Positions 1 to 6,543 of a stretch of DNA of 25,272 nucleotides are shown piece by piece (positions within the stretch are counted from its first letter, which is position 1; each line of letters starts with the position of its first letter). A program made the translations under genes and the position numbers. Below the pieces are notes generated by a model. That model was not told where the DNA came from and ran no database searches. It was given only the letters and a program-made list of their open reading frames with translations. The stretch spans positions 4,563 through 29,834 of the forward strand of contig DDPL01000084.1 in the NCBI GenBank assembly GCA_002342175.1. Reading direction: 5' to 3'. The DNA is from Legionellales bacterium UBA2469. Its GTDB lineage: Bacteria > Pseudomonadota > Gammaproteobacteria > Legionellales > Legionellaceae.

Positions 1-2
1 AT

Positions 3-383
3 TTACATCTTACCTTGTCCTATGTGGGAAAGACTAAACCTGAGCATATCAGTGAACTATATGAACGTGGAAAAAAAGTGGCCTCACAACTATCACCATT
101 TTGCTTAAGATTTGGGAGTTTAAAGCATTGGGCGCGCGTTAAGTCTTATGTTCTCGATTTTGAAGACATGCCAAGTGCATTAAAGGCACTATCGACATCA
201 CTTGGTACGTTGAATTTAACACCGCACATCTCTTTAAGTAAGCGGACGCCAGAAACGGGCATTCATTGTGAAATGGAAGCCTTACAACTGGATTGGAATG
301 TGTCACATTTTTCATTGATGATGAGTTATAAAGGTGTTTTTTATCATGAATTAAAACAATGGCAGTTTGAAAAAAAGGAGTAA
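3..383 (+). CDS. thpR: RNA 2',3'-cyclic phosphodiesterase (ThpR/LigT, 2H superfamily), 5' end outside window
   Basis: This is the C-terminal 126 residues of a 2H-family RNA phosphoesterase, which hydrolyses 2',3'-cyclic phosphodiester ends and can act as a 2'-5' RNA ligase in vitro. The family has two H-x-[TS] motifs. The frame stays open to the left edge of the window, and its first residues include His-Leu-Thr-Leu (bases 6-17), the first motif. The second, His-Ile-Ser-Leu, follows about 70 residues later after Leu-Thr-Pro. The TTG at 15 is therefore inside the gene and not its start. E. coli ThpR is about 176 residues, so about 50 N-terminal residues are missing. The ahpD-like gene follows after 3 bases and its ribosome binding site lies in the last codons of this gene, so the two are probably cotranscribed. 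Confidence 0.8.
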   Translation, partial: LHLTLSYVGKTKPEHISELYERGKKVASQLSPFCLRFGSLKHWARVKSYVLDFEDMPSALKALSTSLGTLNLTPHISLSKRTPETGIHCEMEALQLDWNVSHFSLMMSYKGVFYHELKQWQFEKKE

Positions 384-386
384 AAT

Positions 387-731
387 ATGACCGATAGTTA
401 TACCCAAGTGACCCAAAATATCAGTACAGAGTTGGGGAAAATGCGTAAAGAAATGCCAGATGTGATGAATGGGTTTTCACAATTGGCTCAAGCAGCCTTA
501 AAAGAAGGAGCCTTGGATAAAAAAACAAAAGAGCTCATTGCTATGGCGTTAGCAGTTGCAAATCGATGCCCAGGATGTATTGGATTTCACGCTCAAGCGC
601 TCATTAAATTGGAAGCGTCTCGAGAAGAGTTTCTTGAGATGTTAGGGATGGCAATCTATATGGGCGGGGGACCTTCTCTCATGTATGCAGCCGAGGCCCT
701 ATCCGCTTTTGAAGAGTTTTCTAAGAATTAA
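387..731 (+). CDS. AhpD-like / carboxymuconolactone decarboxylase family protein
   Basis: A 114-residue cytosolic protein of the CMD/AhpD fold. The redox signature is visible: Glu49, then Cys61-Pro-Gly-Cys64 and His68. This is the E...CxxC...H arrangement that AhpD-type proteins use for thiol peroxidase or disulfide reductase activity. Family members serve peroxidase defence or act as small thiol oxidoreductases; the substrate cannot be told from sequence. The start is well supported: AGGAG lies 6 bases before the ATG. The gene overlaps the convergent downstream gene by 4 bp, and its transcript very probably ends at the hairpin at 743-779. Confidence 0.85.
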   Translation: MTDSYTQVTQNISTELGKMRKEMPDVMNGFSQLAQAALKEGALDKKTKELIAMALAVANRCPGCIGFHAQALIKLEASREEFLEMLGMAIYMGGGPSLMYAAEALSAFEEFSKN

Positions 732-1216
732 TAGCTCATTCGCCCAACCAACTTTTGAACCATTGAGGGTTGGGTTTTTGTGACATTTATCACAGGTTCA
801 TTAGAAGCTAGGTTTGTATTTGAACATTTGTATTTCTTTTGCAATCCTATAAACGCTAATTGTGCGATGGACATCTGGTTTTTTTCTGAATCATTTAATG
901 ACATTTCTTTGTAGGTATCATTAATCATATCCAACATCTCTTCAGCACTCAAATTTTTATTGGCGGGGGGGCAAAATAACGGTTTCCCTTGCTGTGAAGC
1001 TGTTTGATTGGCAGCTTTTAAGCCATCCCAAACTGTTTCGCAGGTGAGCAATAAGACATTCCGCGCAGAGCGACTCCATGCTTGTGATTGCGCATCGGCT
1101 TTCATTTCCATGCGAGGTAAATTTTCCGCGATGGACATATACCCTGCGACTGTATCAGCATAACAGGTGGATACAAAAAGTGTGCTCACTAACCAACCAA
1201 TGCGCAAGTTATCCAT
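728..1216 (-). CDS. Exported protein resembling the Rap1a/Tai immunity family
   Basis: A 162-residue protein with a clear Sec signal peptide: Asp-Asn-Leu-Arg, a hydrophobic core, then a probable cut after Tyr-Ala at residue 20. The mature part has Cys59 in a Cys-Glu-Thr-Val-Trp-x-Gly-Leu stretch, Phe-Cys-Pro-Pro at 81-84 and Cys131. A cysteine, about 20 residues, then FCPP and an acidic helix is the pattern I associate with Rap1a/Tai-type periplasmic proteins. Some of those neutralise type VI secretion amidases, while many are orphan relatives of unknown role. No effector or secretion gene is nearby. The frame extends upstream to 1273, but the ATG at 1216 is preceded by TAGGAGAGA at good spacing and gives the signal peptide. 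It lies 13 bases after the DUF2909 gene and is probably cotranscribed with it. The family call is from pattern only. Confidence 0.6.
   Translation of the reverse strand: MDNLRIGWLVSTLFVSTCYADTVAGYMSIAENLPRMEMKADAQSQAWSRSARNVLLLTCETVWDGLKAANQTASQQGKPLFCPPANKNLSAEEMLDMINDTYKEMSLNDSEKNQMSIAQLAFIGLQKKYKCSNTNLASNEPVINVTKTQPSMVQKLVGRMSY
743..779 (+). terminator. Intrinsic terminator of the thpR-ahpD transcript, inside the convergent gene
   Basis: A perfect 7-bp stem, CCCAACC (743-749) and GGTTGGG (768-774), encloses an 18-base loop and is followed directly by TTTTT (775-779). This is the canonical shape of a rho-independent terminator for plus-strand transcription. It starts 11 bases after the ahpD-like stop codon and lies in the last codons of the minus-strand Rap1a-like gene. 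Confidence 0.8.
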
Positions 1217-1229
1217 AACTATCTCTCTC

Positions 1230-1436
1230 CTAAAAACCGGGATTCGGTTGAAACCATCCCATATAAGCACCAAACATTAAAAAGAACAGTAAAAGAATGG
1301 TTAAAGCAATACGCCATGTTAATGCCTTTACTGTTTTTATACCTTGGTTTTTTTCTTTAACCAAATAATAAAGTCCACTGCCCAGGGCAAAAAATATGCC
1401 CATGAGGATGAAAATAATAACTATTTTAGCTAACAT
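1230..1436 (-). CDS. DUF2909 twin-transmembrane protein
   Basis: A 68-residue membrane protein with two hydrophobic helices, about residues 2-24 and 41-61. A short charged loop joins them (Val-Lys-Glu-Lys-Asn-Gln-Gly), followed by a Val-Lys-Ala-Leu-Thr-Trp-Arg motif. This matches the small DUF2909 family commonly encoded beside SURF1 in proteobacterial cytochrome-oxidase clusters, often on the opposite strand as here. Its function is unknown, and a role in oxidase assembly is suggested only by context. The open frame could begin at 1472, but that start would overlap the SURF1 gene; the ATG at 1436 gives the family's usual N-terminus (Met-Leu-Ala-Lys-Ile). Confidence 0.75.
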   Translation of the reverse strand: MLAKIVIIFILMGIFFALGSGLYYLVKEKNQGIKTVKALTWRIALTILLLFFLMFGAYMGWFQPNPGF

Positions 1437-1437
1437 T

Positions 1438-1446
1438 TGATATACT
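1438..1446 (+). promoter_or_regulatory. Candidate extended -10 promoter for the oxidase-assembly operon
   Basis: TGATATACT in the 24-base gap between the divergent DUF2909 and SURF1 genes matches an extended -10 element (TGn followed by TATACT). There is no good -35 at 17 bases upstream, which extended -10 promoters can tolerate. The leader to the first ATG would be only about 8 bases, or about 20 to the ATG at 1473. Confidence 0.35.
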
Positions 1447-1460
1447 CTTTTTAGAAAATA

Positions 1461-2198
1461 ATGATTAGACACATGATGAATTTGAGTTTAAACAATTTTA
1501 AAAAATTTTTCACGCATTCCTGTTTGGAATATCTTTTAATTTTGTTGCTGATGTTCATCTTAATCAAATTGGGTTTTTGGCAATTGCATCGAGCACATGA
1601 AAAACGCGCCATTATTTTGCAGTTTCAGGAACAGCAACGTTATCCGTCCCTTGTTTGGACAACCGATATGAAAGCCCCCGTTGCCTACCAAAAAATAAAG
1701 GTAGATGGCAAGCTACTTAAACAGCGTTTATTTTTAGATAATCAATTTTATCAACATCAAATCGGATATCATTTAATAGTACCGATAAAGATTCAAAATA
1801 AAATTCTTTTGGTAGATGCAGGCTGGGTAAGAGCGTCTAACCAAAGAAATAAATGGCCGACCGTGGACATTAAAAACCAAAAAATCTGGGAAGGAGTGGT
1901 ATACTTTCCTTTAAGTTCTAAGGTAACCTATTTAAATCAGCTGGTGGATCATCAGCAGGGCCATCGAATGGTGATTGAACTTTTGGATATACCGAAGATT
2001 ACAAGATTGTTACAAGGGGAGGTTTTGCCTTGGGTCTTGAGATTAGATAAAGATGATTCACAATTATTGAAGCGTGAGTGGCCGTTGGTCTCACTGAGTC
2101 CTGAAAAGCATTATGCCTATGCAGCTCAGTGGTTTTTTATGGCTTTTATAGCAGCAGTAATTTTATTATGGCGAATGATTAAAAAAAATGAAAAATAG
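1461..2198 (+). CDS. SURF1 family cytochrome c oxidase assembly protein
   Basis: A 245-residue inner-membrane protein of the SURF1 (Shy1) family, which helps insert heme A into cytochrome c oxidase subunit I. It has the family layout: an N-terminal membrane helix (about 22-40) running into Leu-Gly-Phe-Trp-Gln-Leu-His-Arg, a soluble central domain with Val-Asp-Gly-Lys and Leu-Leu-Val-Asp-Ala-Gly-Trp-Val, then His-Tyr-Ala-Tyr-Ala-Ala-Gln-Trp-Phe leading into a second helix (about 221-238). The first ATG is listed; ATGs at 1473 and 1476 are also possible, and none has a clear ribosome binding site. The gene overlaps the next one by 11 bp. It heads the cluster with CtaA, CtaB and SCO1, which fits its role. 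Confidence 0.92.
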   Translation: MIRHMMNLSLNNFKKFFTHSCLEYLLILLLMFILIKLGFWQLHRAHEKRAIILQFQEQQRYPSLVWTTDMKAPVAYQKIKVDGKLLKQRLFLDNQFYQHQIGYHLIVPIKIQNKILLVDAGWVRASNQRNKWPTVDIKNQKIWEGVVYFPLSSKVTYLNQLVDHQQGHRMVIELLDIPKITRLLQGEVLPWVLRLDKDDSQLLKREWPLVSLSPEKHYAYAAQWFFMAFIAAVILLWRMIKKNEK

Positions 2199-2709
2199 AA
2201 AATATATTCAGATAATAGTGCTCCTCCTAGTTTTTATAATGCCATTGGCGGCCGCGTTCTTTTTGGCCAAAAATCCCGAGATTTTACAACGTTACGCCAG
2301 TACAAATTATGGACAGTGGGCACCTCGTAGTGTCCCTTGGCCGTTAACGACGAACAATCGCCCATGGCAAATGGCTTTATGGCAATTTAATGGATGTCAT
2401 GATGCGTGTATGCAGCAACTCGGGGACTTGGCTAAAATTCGATTAGCGATGGGACGAAAAGTTTATGATCTTAACTTATGGGTTGTGGTTCCTAAAACAA
2501 AGCCGATGACGGAAGAACAAACCAAGTTTTTACAAAATCATGATATCCAAGTCGGGTATTTTGATGAGGCGATGAGCAAACAATGGCAAGAAATTTTTGG
2601 AGATGCACCAATTGTCTTGGTTAATCCTGAAAAAGAAGTGTTATTGATGTATCCGATGAAGCCACATGCCAAAAAAATATTTCATGACTTACAACTTTTA
2701 ATCAAATGA
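2188..2709 (+). CDS. Membrane-anchored CX3C protein of the oxidase operon (SCO/thioredoxin-like?)
   Basis: A 173-residue protein with one N-terminal membrane helix (about 8-27) and a periplasmic domain. The domain carries Gly-Cys70-His-Asp-Ala-Cys74, a CX3C pair placed as the copper-binding CX3C is in SCO proteins, and a later Ala-Pro-Ile-Val-Leu-Val-Asn-Pro-Glu strand reminiscent of the SCO/thioredoxin fold. A gene of this size commonly sits between SURF1 and CtaA in proteobacterial oxidase clusters. The position and CX3C suggest a metal or thiol role in Cu site assembly. This is inference: the SCO-type distal His is not evident, and family membership was not tested. It overlaps SURF1 by 11 bp, so translation is probably coupled. 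Confidence 0.6.
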   Translation: MKNRKYIQIIVLLLVFIMPLAAAFFLAKNPEILQRYASTNYGQWAPRSVPWPLTTNNRPWQMALWQFNGCHDACMQQLGDLAKIRLAMGRKVYDLNLWVVVPKTKPMTEEQTKFLQNHDIQVGYFDEAMSKQWQEIFGDAPIVLVNPEKEVLLMYPMKPHAKKIFHDLQLLIK

Positions 2710-2717
2710 GGGAGCAT

Positions 2718-3725
2718 ATGAACCCGTTTATATTAAAACGCTTATTAAATATTTCCATTGTGTTAGCATTAGGTGTCGTGATGCTCGGTGCATATACACG
2801 ATTAACAGATGCCGGGCTAGGTTGTCCAGATTGGCCAGGTTGTTATGGGCACCTGGTATTACCATCTAAGGCGCATGACTTGGTTAATGCGCAAAAAAAC
2901 TATCCGCATCTTCCTATTGAAAAAACAAAAGCATGGACAGAAATGGCTCATCGTTACATTGCAGGATCCTTGGTCTCTTTAATTTTGTTTATTATCGGTG
3001 CGCTTCGTTTTAAACGTTCTTTCAAATCCAAAGTTCCTGGTATTTTACCTTTTTTGCTGTTGTTGTTGGTCGGCTGTCAGGCAGCATTGGGGATGTATAC
3101 GGTGACGATGAAATTATTCCCGCCAGTGGTGATGGGACATTTATTAGGCGGCATTTCTATTCTGGCGTTGTTGGTTTCTATTCGTTGTCATTTCTTCGCA
3201 TTTAAACCCTTATTATCATCTTCATGGAATAAGTTTTTAGCGCTGGGAATGTTGTTATTATTTTTCCAAATTGCCTTGGGTGGATGGGTAAGTTCAAACT
3301 ACGCAGGTATCTCTTGCACAGGTTTTCCAACGTGTAATGGAGATTGGATTCCATCGCTACATTTCAAAGAAGCCTTTAATTTCTTTCATCTTAAAAATAT
3401 AAATTTTCAGGGTGGGCATTTGGATGTGGCTGCAAGAATAACCATCCAATGGGTTCATCGGGTTGGTGCGGTGTGTGTTTGGTTGTATTGGACAATTTTA
3501 TCCATATGCATTTGGAGAAAATTTACCATGGCGTCTATTCGTTTAAAACTTTTGATGTTTAATATTTTATTATGGGTACAAATTGCCCTGGGTATATTAA
3601 ATGTGGTTTATTTGTTACCATTACACGCTGCTGTATTACATAACGGCATAGCGGCCTTATTATTTGCAACATCAATAGGCTTGTATTACTCGATATTTGG
3701 TGGTCGGTTGTATGAAATTGAATAA
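2718..3725 (+). CDS. ctaA: Heme A synthase, COX15/CtaA
   Basis: A 335-residue, eight-helix inner-membrane enzyme that oxidises the C8 methyl of heme O to the formyl group of heme A. The visible signature is Thr-Arg-Leu-Thr-Asp-Ala-Gly-Leu-Gly with Cys36-Pro-Asp-Trp-Pro-Gly-Cys42. A second Cys pair is at 200 and 206. The expected heme-ligand histidines sit in each half: Ala-His78-Arg, Gly-His141-Leu, Val-His247-Arg and Leu-His308-Asn (His303 nearby). The ATG at 2718 is preferred because GAGGGAG precedes it and Met-Asn-Pro-Phe begins a typical N-terminus. An in-frame ATG at 2706 forms an ATGA overlap with the upstream stop and cannot be excluded. It lies between the CX3C gene and ctaB, whose product makes its substrate. 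Confidence 0.95.
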   Translation: MNPFILKRLLNISIVLALGVVMLGAYTRLTDAGLGCPDWPGCYGHLVLPSKAHDLVNAQKNYPHLPIEKTKAWTEMAHRYIAGSLVSLILFIIGALRFKRSFKSKVPGILPFLLLLLVGCQAALGMYTVTMKLFPPVVMGHLLGGISILALLVSIRCHFFAFKPLLSSSWNKFLALGMLLLFFQIALGGWVSSNYAGISCTGFPTCNGDWIPSLHFKEAFNFFHLKNINFQGGHLDVAARITIQWVHRVGAVCVWLYWTILSICIWRKFTMASIRLKLLMFNILLWVQIALGILNVVYLLPLHAAVLHNGIAALLFATSIGLYYSIFGGRLYEIE

Positions 3726-4602
3726 CTTGTCTTCGTTTCGGTGTATGTTAGAAGACTTTTGGGAATTAAGTAAGCCACGTGTTGTGGCACTCATGTTAGT
3801 AACTGTGCTCGTGGGGATGTTAATGGCACCCCATACTGCACCTTTAAATGCTTCATTAGTGATGTCCACTTTATTTGGGATTGCGTTTTGCGCAGGCAGC
3901 GCTGCAGCGATTAATCATCTGTTGGATTCTCATATCGATACTAAAATGCGGCGTACAGAAAATCGACCTGTTGCTACAGGGCGTATTACCTCGAAGCAAG
4001 CACTCATTTTTTCATCGGTACTCGCGACCCTCGGAACGGTTTTATTGTATTTCAAAGTAAATCATCTAACGGCATTATTAACCTTTCTCTCGTTATTAGG
4101 ATATGCGGTCGTTTATACGGGTTTTTTAAAGCGTATGACCACGCAAAATATCGTTATTGGAGGCCTTGCTGGGGCAGCCCCTCCTTTATTAGGTTGGACT
4201 GCGGTAACCAATCACATTGATCCGCAAGGACTTTTATTGGTATTGATTATTTTTGTTTGGACGCCACCGCATTTTTGGGCTTTAGCATTACATCGTTTAA
4301 AGGATTACCAAAATATTGAAATACCCATGTTCCCAGTAATTTATGGTGAAAAATTGACACAATTACATGTGTTACTCTATGTATTATTGTTGATTATAGT
4401 GACAATTCTGCCCTACTTGATAGGGATGTGTGGTCTGCTATATTTAATCGGTGTGATGTTGTTAAATCTTCGTTTTTTATATTGGGCTTATGTGTTATAT
4501 CAAAAAAATATTCCGCATGCGGCATTATCCACTTTTAAATATTCTATTATGTATTTATTAGGCTTATTTATTTTATTGTTAGCCGATCATTATTTATTCT
4601 GA
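3712..4602 (+). CDS. ctaB: Protoheme IX farnesyltransferase (heme O synthase), CtaB/CyoE
   Basis: A 296-residue UbiA-superfamily membrane prenyltransferase that adds a farnesyl group to protoheme to give heme O, which CtaA converts to heme A. The first Asp-rich prenyl-binding motif is visible: Asn68-x3-Asp72-x3-Asp76 with Lys78-Met-Arg-Arg-Thr and Asn84-Arg-Pro. Later signatures are Thr-Pro-Pro-His-Phe-Trp-Ala-Leu-Ala and Lys-Asp-Tyr-x5-Pro-Met-Phe-Pro. The ATG at 3712 is chosen over a TTG at 3697; it overlaps the end of ctaA by 14 bp, consistent with coupled translation. Because ctaA is beside it, the role is in heme A supply to an aa3-type oxidase and not only in heme O supply for a bo3 oxidase. 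Confidence 0.95.
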   Translation: MKLNNLSSFRCMLEDFWELSKPRVVALMLVTVLVGMLMAPHTAPLNASLVMSTLFGIAFCAGSAAAINHLLDSHIDTKMRRTENRPVATGRITSKQALIFSSVLATLGTVLLYFKVNHLTALLTFLSLLGYAVVYTGFLKRMTTQNIVIGGLAGAAPPLLGWTAVTNHIDPQGLLLVLIIFVWTPPHFWALALHRLKDYQNIEIPMFPVIYGEKLTQLHVLLYVLLLIIVTILPYLIGMCGLLYLIGVMLLNLRFLYWAYVLYQKNIPHAALSTFKYSIMYLLGLFILLLADHYLF

Positions 4603-4616
4603 GGAAATATACAACA

Positions 4617-5261
4617 ATGAAAAACTTGACCTTTAAGGCAATCGGGGTTCTCTCACTCATGTTATTGTCCATTTTATTGGGTTTGGTTGCTTATCAATAT
4701 CACCAGCGACCGATTGAATTGCATGGCACATTAGTCGAGCCAATGCGCGAATTAAAACCTTTCGAATTAATGGACACTGAACATCATTCATTTAATTTAG
4801 CAGCATTAAAGGGACATTGGACAATTTTATTCTTTGGATATACACAATGTCGTTCCATTTGTCCAACAACCATGGCAGAATTGCATAAAATAAACACCTT
4901 ATTAAAAAAATCACACCATTTTAATATTCCAGTACAAATTGTAATGATTTCACTAGATCCTCAAAGGGATACGGAGCAATCGTTGGGACAATATGTGAAA
5001 GGATTTGATGCAGACTTTTTAGGTGCATTAGGCTCTAAGTCGACAATTGATGCCATGACTCAAGAATTAGGCGTGGTATATGATACTCAAGCGGCTTTAG
5101 AAAATAATCAAACCAATGATGGTCAAATTGATCATAGTGGGACGCTAACAATTATAAATCCTGAAGGCAAGGTTGTGGCATTTATGACGCCACCTGTTGT
5201 TGCTCAGGATGTAGCCGAGGATCTGGCGACATTGGATAAATCATACAAACGCAATGAATAG
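4617..5261 (+). CDS. SCO1/SenC family copper chaperone
   Basis: A 214-residue membrane-anchored periplasmic protein that delivers copper to, or reduces, the CuA site of cytochrome c oxidase subunit II. An N-terminal helix (about 8-27) precedes a thioredoxin-fold domain. The copper ligands are all present: Cys78-Arg-Ser-Ile-Cys82-Pro in Phe-Phe-Gly-Tyr-Thr-Gln, and the distal His173 in Asp-His-Ser-Gly-Thr-Leu. Ile-Ser-Leu-Asp-Pro-x-Arg-Asp is also typical. GAGGA precedes the ATG. It follows ctaB by 14 bases and precedes rimK by 11, so it belongs to the same operon. Confidence 0.95.
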   Translation: MKNLTFKAIGVLSLMLLSILLGLVAYQYHQRPIELHGTLVEPMRELKPFELMDTEHHSFNLAALKGHWTILFFGYTQCRSICPTTMAELHKINTLLKKSHHFNIPVQIVMISLDPQRDTEQSLGQYVKGFDADFLGALGSKSTIDAMTQELGVVYDTQAALENNQTNDGQIDHSGTLTIINPEGKVVAFMTPPVVAQDVAEDLATLDKSYKRNE

Positions 5262-5272
5262 GTTTAATAACA

Positions 5273-6181
5273 ATGAAAATAGCCATATTAGCAACAAATC
5301 CGAGCTTATATTCTCACCAGCGTTTAATGGAAGAAGGAAAAACCCGCGGCCATGAAATGGTGGTGATTAATCCTTTGCATTGTTATATGAATGTGAATGC
5401 TGAATCACCAACTGTGCATTACCAGAGCGGTCAAATTCTTAATGATTTTGATGCCATCATTCCACGCATCGGTGCCTCTAATACATTTTATGCCACGGCG
5501 GTGTTGCGTCAGTTTGAAACCATGGGGATTTATACCATTAATCAGTCAATTGCAATTTCACGATCAAGAGATAAATTTCGCGCATTACAGTTATTGGCTC
5601 GCAAGGGTATTCCTATGCCTTTAACAGGATTCGCACAATCGCCGGATAATACAGAAGATCTTATTCATTTAGCAGGCGGAGCTCCTGTGGTGATCAAGTT
5701 ATTGGAAGGTGCGCAAGGTAAAGGTGTGATGCTTGCAGACAGCCACCAATCTGCTGTTTCGATTATTAATGCCTTTAAAAAAATGGGCGCAAATATTCTC
5801 GTTCAACAATATATTGAAGAATCAAAAGGCACCGATATTCGATGTTTTGTAGTAGGGGGTAAAATCATAGCCTCCATGGAGAGACGCGCCAAAGAGGGTG
5901 AATTTAGAGCAAATGTGCACCAAGGCGGAACGGCACGTAAAGTTCGATTAACAGCAGAAGAACGTGGACTTGCCATTGCTGCAGCTAAAACCATGGGATT
6001 GGGAGTTGCTGGGGTGGATTTGGTGCGTTCACACAATGGTCCATTGGTTCTGGAAATCAACTCTTCACCAGGTCTAGAAGGAATTGAAAAGGCTTCAGGC
6101 GTGGATATTGCTTCAAAAATTATTGCTTATATTGAAAAACATGCAAAACCAATCAGTAAAACAACACCATTTCAAGGTTAA
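5273..6181 (+). CDS. rimK: Ribosomal protein S6--L-glutamate ligase, RimK
   Basis: A 302-residue ATP-grasp ligase, full length for the family, that adds glutamates to the C-terminus of ribosomal protein S6. The N-terminus Met-Lys-Ile-Ala-Ile-Leu is typical. The [10 protein letters not shown] motif, the Gly-Ala-Gln-Gly-Lys-Gly ATP loop (about 146-151), Gly-Thr-Asp-Ile-Arg and the metal-binding Leu-Glu-Ile-Asn-Ser-Ser-Pro-Gly (about 258-267) are all visible. It sits 11 bases after SCO1, so translation modification is transcribed with oxidase assembly. RimK relatives that modify other substrates exist, but the similarity here is to RimK proper. It overlaps the convergent HTH gene by 4 bp. Confidence 0.92.
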   Translation: MKIAILATNPSLYSHQRLMEEGKTRGHEMVVINPLHCYMNVNAESPTVHYQSGQILNDFDAIIPRIGASNTFYATAVLRQFETMGIYTINQSIAISRSRDKFRALQLLARKGIPMPLTGFAQSPDNTEDLIHLAGGAPVVIKLLEGAQGKGVMLADSHQSAVSIINAFKKMGANILVQQYIEESKGTDIRCFVVGGKIIASMERRAKEGEFRANVHQGGTARKVRLTAEERGLAIAAAKTMGLGVAGVDLVRSHNGPLVLEINSSPGLEGIEKASGVDIASKIIAYIEKHAKPISKTTPFQG

Positions 6182-6420
6182 TGAGCGTCTTCGTTTTTTC
6201 CTTTGCCTAAGAGCCAATCCACACTGACTTCAAGCTCATTTGCAATGATTTCTAAAACGTCATGATTGGGTATCAGTTGGCCATGTAAAATGGACTCTGC
6301 CTTGAACCGGGGCGTTTTAATTAATTTTGCAAACGCCTCAATTCTTTCTGCCTCATGTTGAGGCAATCCGATACTATCTAATTCCGCATTTAAACGTTCT
6401 GCGAAAACTTTATTTGGCAT
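6178..6420 (-). CDS. Small HTH (Cro/C1-type) transcriptional regulator
   Basis: An 80-residue DNA-binding protein. Residues about 28-70 form a Cro/C1-type helix-turn-helix that ends in the characteristic [10 protein letters not shown]; the rest is a short N-terminal helix. There is no ligand or dimerisation domain, so it is a minimal repressor-type protein. The frame extends to 6474, but the ATG at 6420 has GGAG 8 bases upstream. Two dyads lie in its leader (6439-6464), which suggests autoregulation. It is downstream of pit on the same strand, with a possible weak terminator between them. Target genes are unknown. Confidence 0.75.
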   Translation of the reverse strand: MPNKVFAERLNAELDSIGLPQHEAERIEAFAKLIKTPRFKAESILHGQLIPNHDVLEIIANELEVSVDWLLGKGKNEDAH

Positions 6421-6438
6421 GTTCAACACTCCATTCAG

Positions 6439-6464
6439 ATTCATGAATGTTATATAGCATATAA
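6439..6464. promoter_or_regulatory. Two adjacent dyads upstream of the HTH gene, candidate operator
   Basis: The leader of the HTH gene holds a perfect 10-bp palindrome, ATTCATGAAT (6439-6448). One base later comes a perfect dyad TTATAT-AGC-ATATAA (6450-6464). Placed 19-44 bases upstream of the start codon, they are plausible sites for autoregulation by the small regulator. AT-rich sequence makes short palindromes common, so this is tentative. Confidence 0.35.
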
Positions 6465-6513
6465 TTTCAAACATTGCCCAAATTTCGAACGTTTAATTTA
6501 CCAAAATGCGGCG

Positions 6514-6539
6514 AAAAGCCCCTGGATTAATTCATGGGG
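6514..6539 (-). terminator. Weak terminator-like hairpin after pit
   Basis: Read on the minus strand just after the pit stop codon, CCCC and GGGG (6536-6539 and 6519-6522 of the plus strand) can pair around an imperfect AT-rich interior and are followed by CTTTTC. The stem has only four continuous G-C pairs, so termination may be partial and allow readthrough into the HTH gene. Confidence 0.3.
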
Positions 6540-6543
6540 TGTT

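Noticed and set aside
15..383. TTG at 15 as the start of a 122-residue protein
   Set aside because: The frame is open to the window edge and the codons before 15 encode the His-Leu-Thr part of the first 2H motif, so the gene starts upstream of the window.
5803..6060. Minus-strand open frame inside rimK
   Set aside because: It has no ribosome binding site or protein-like features and lies wholly within a strongly supported gene on the other strand.
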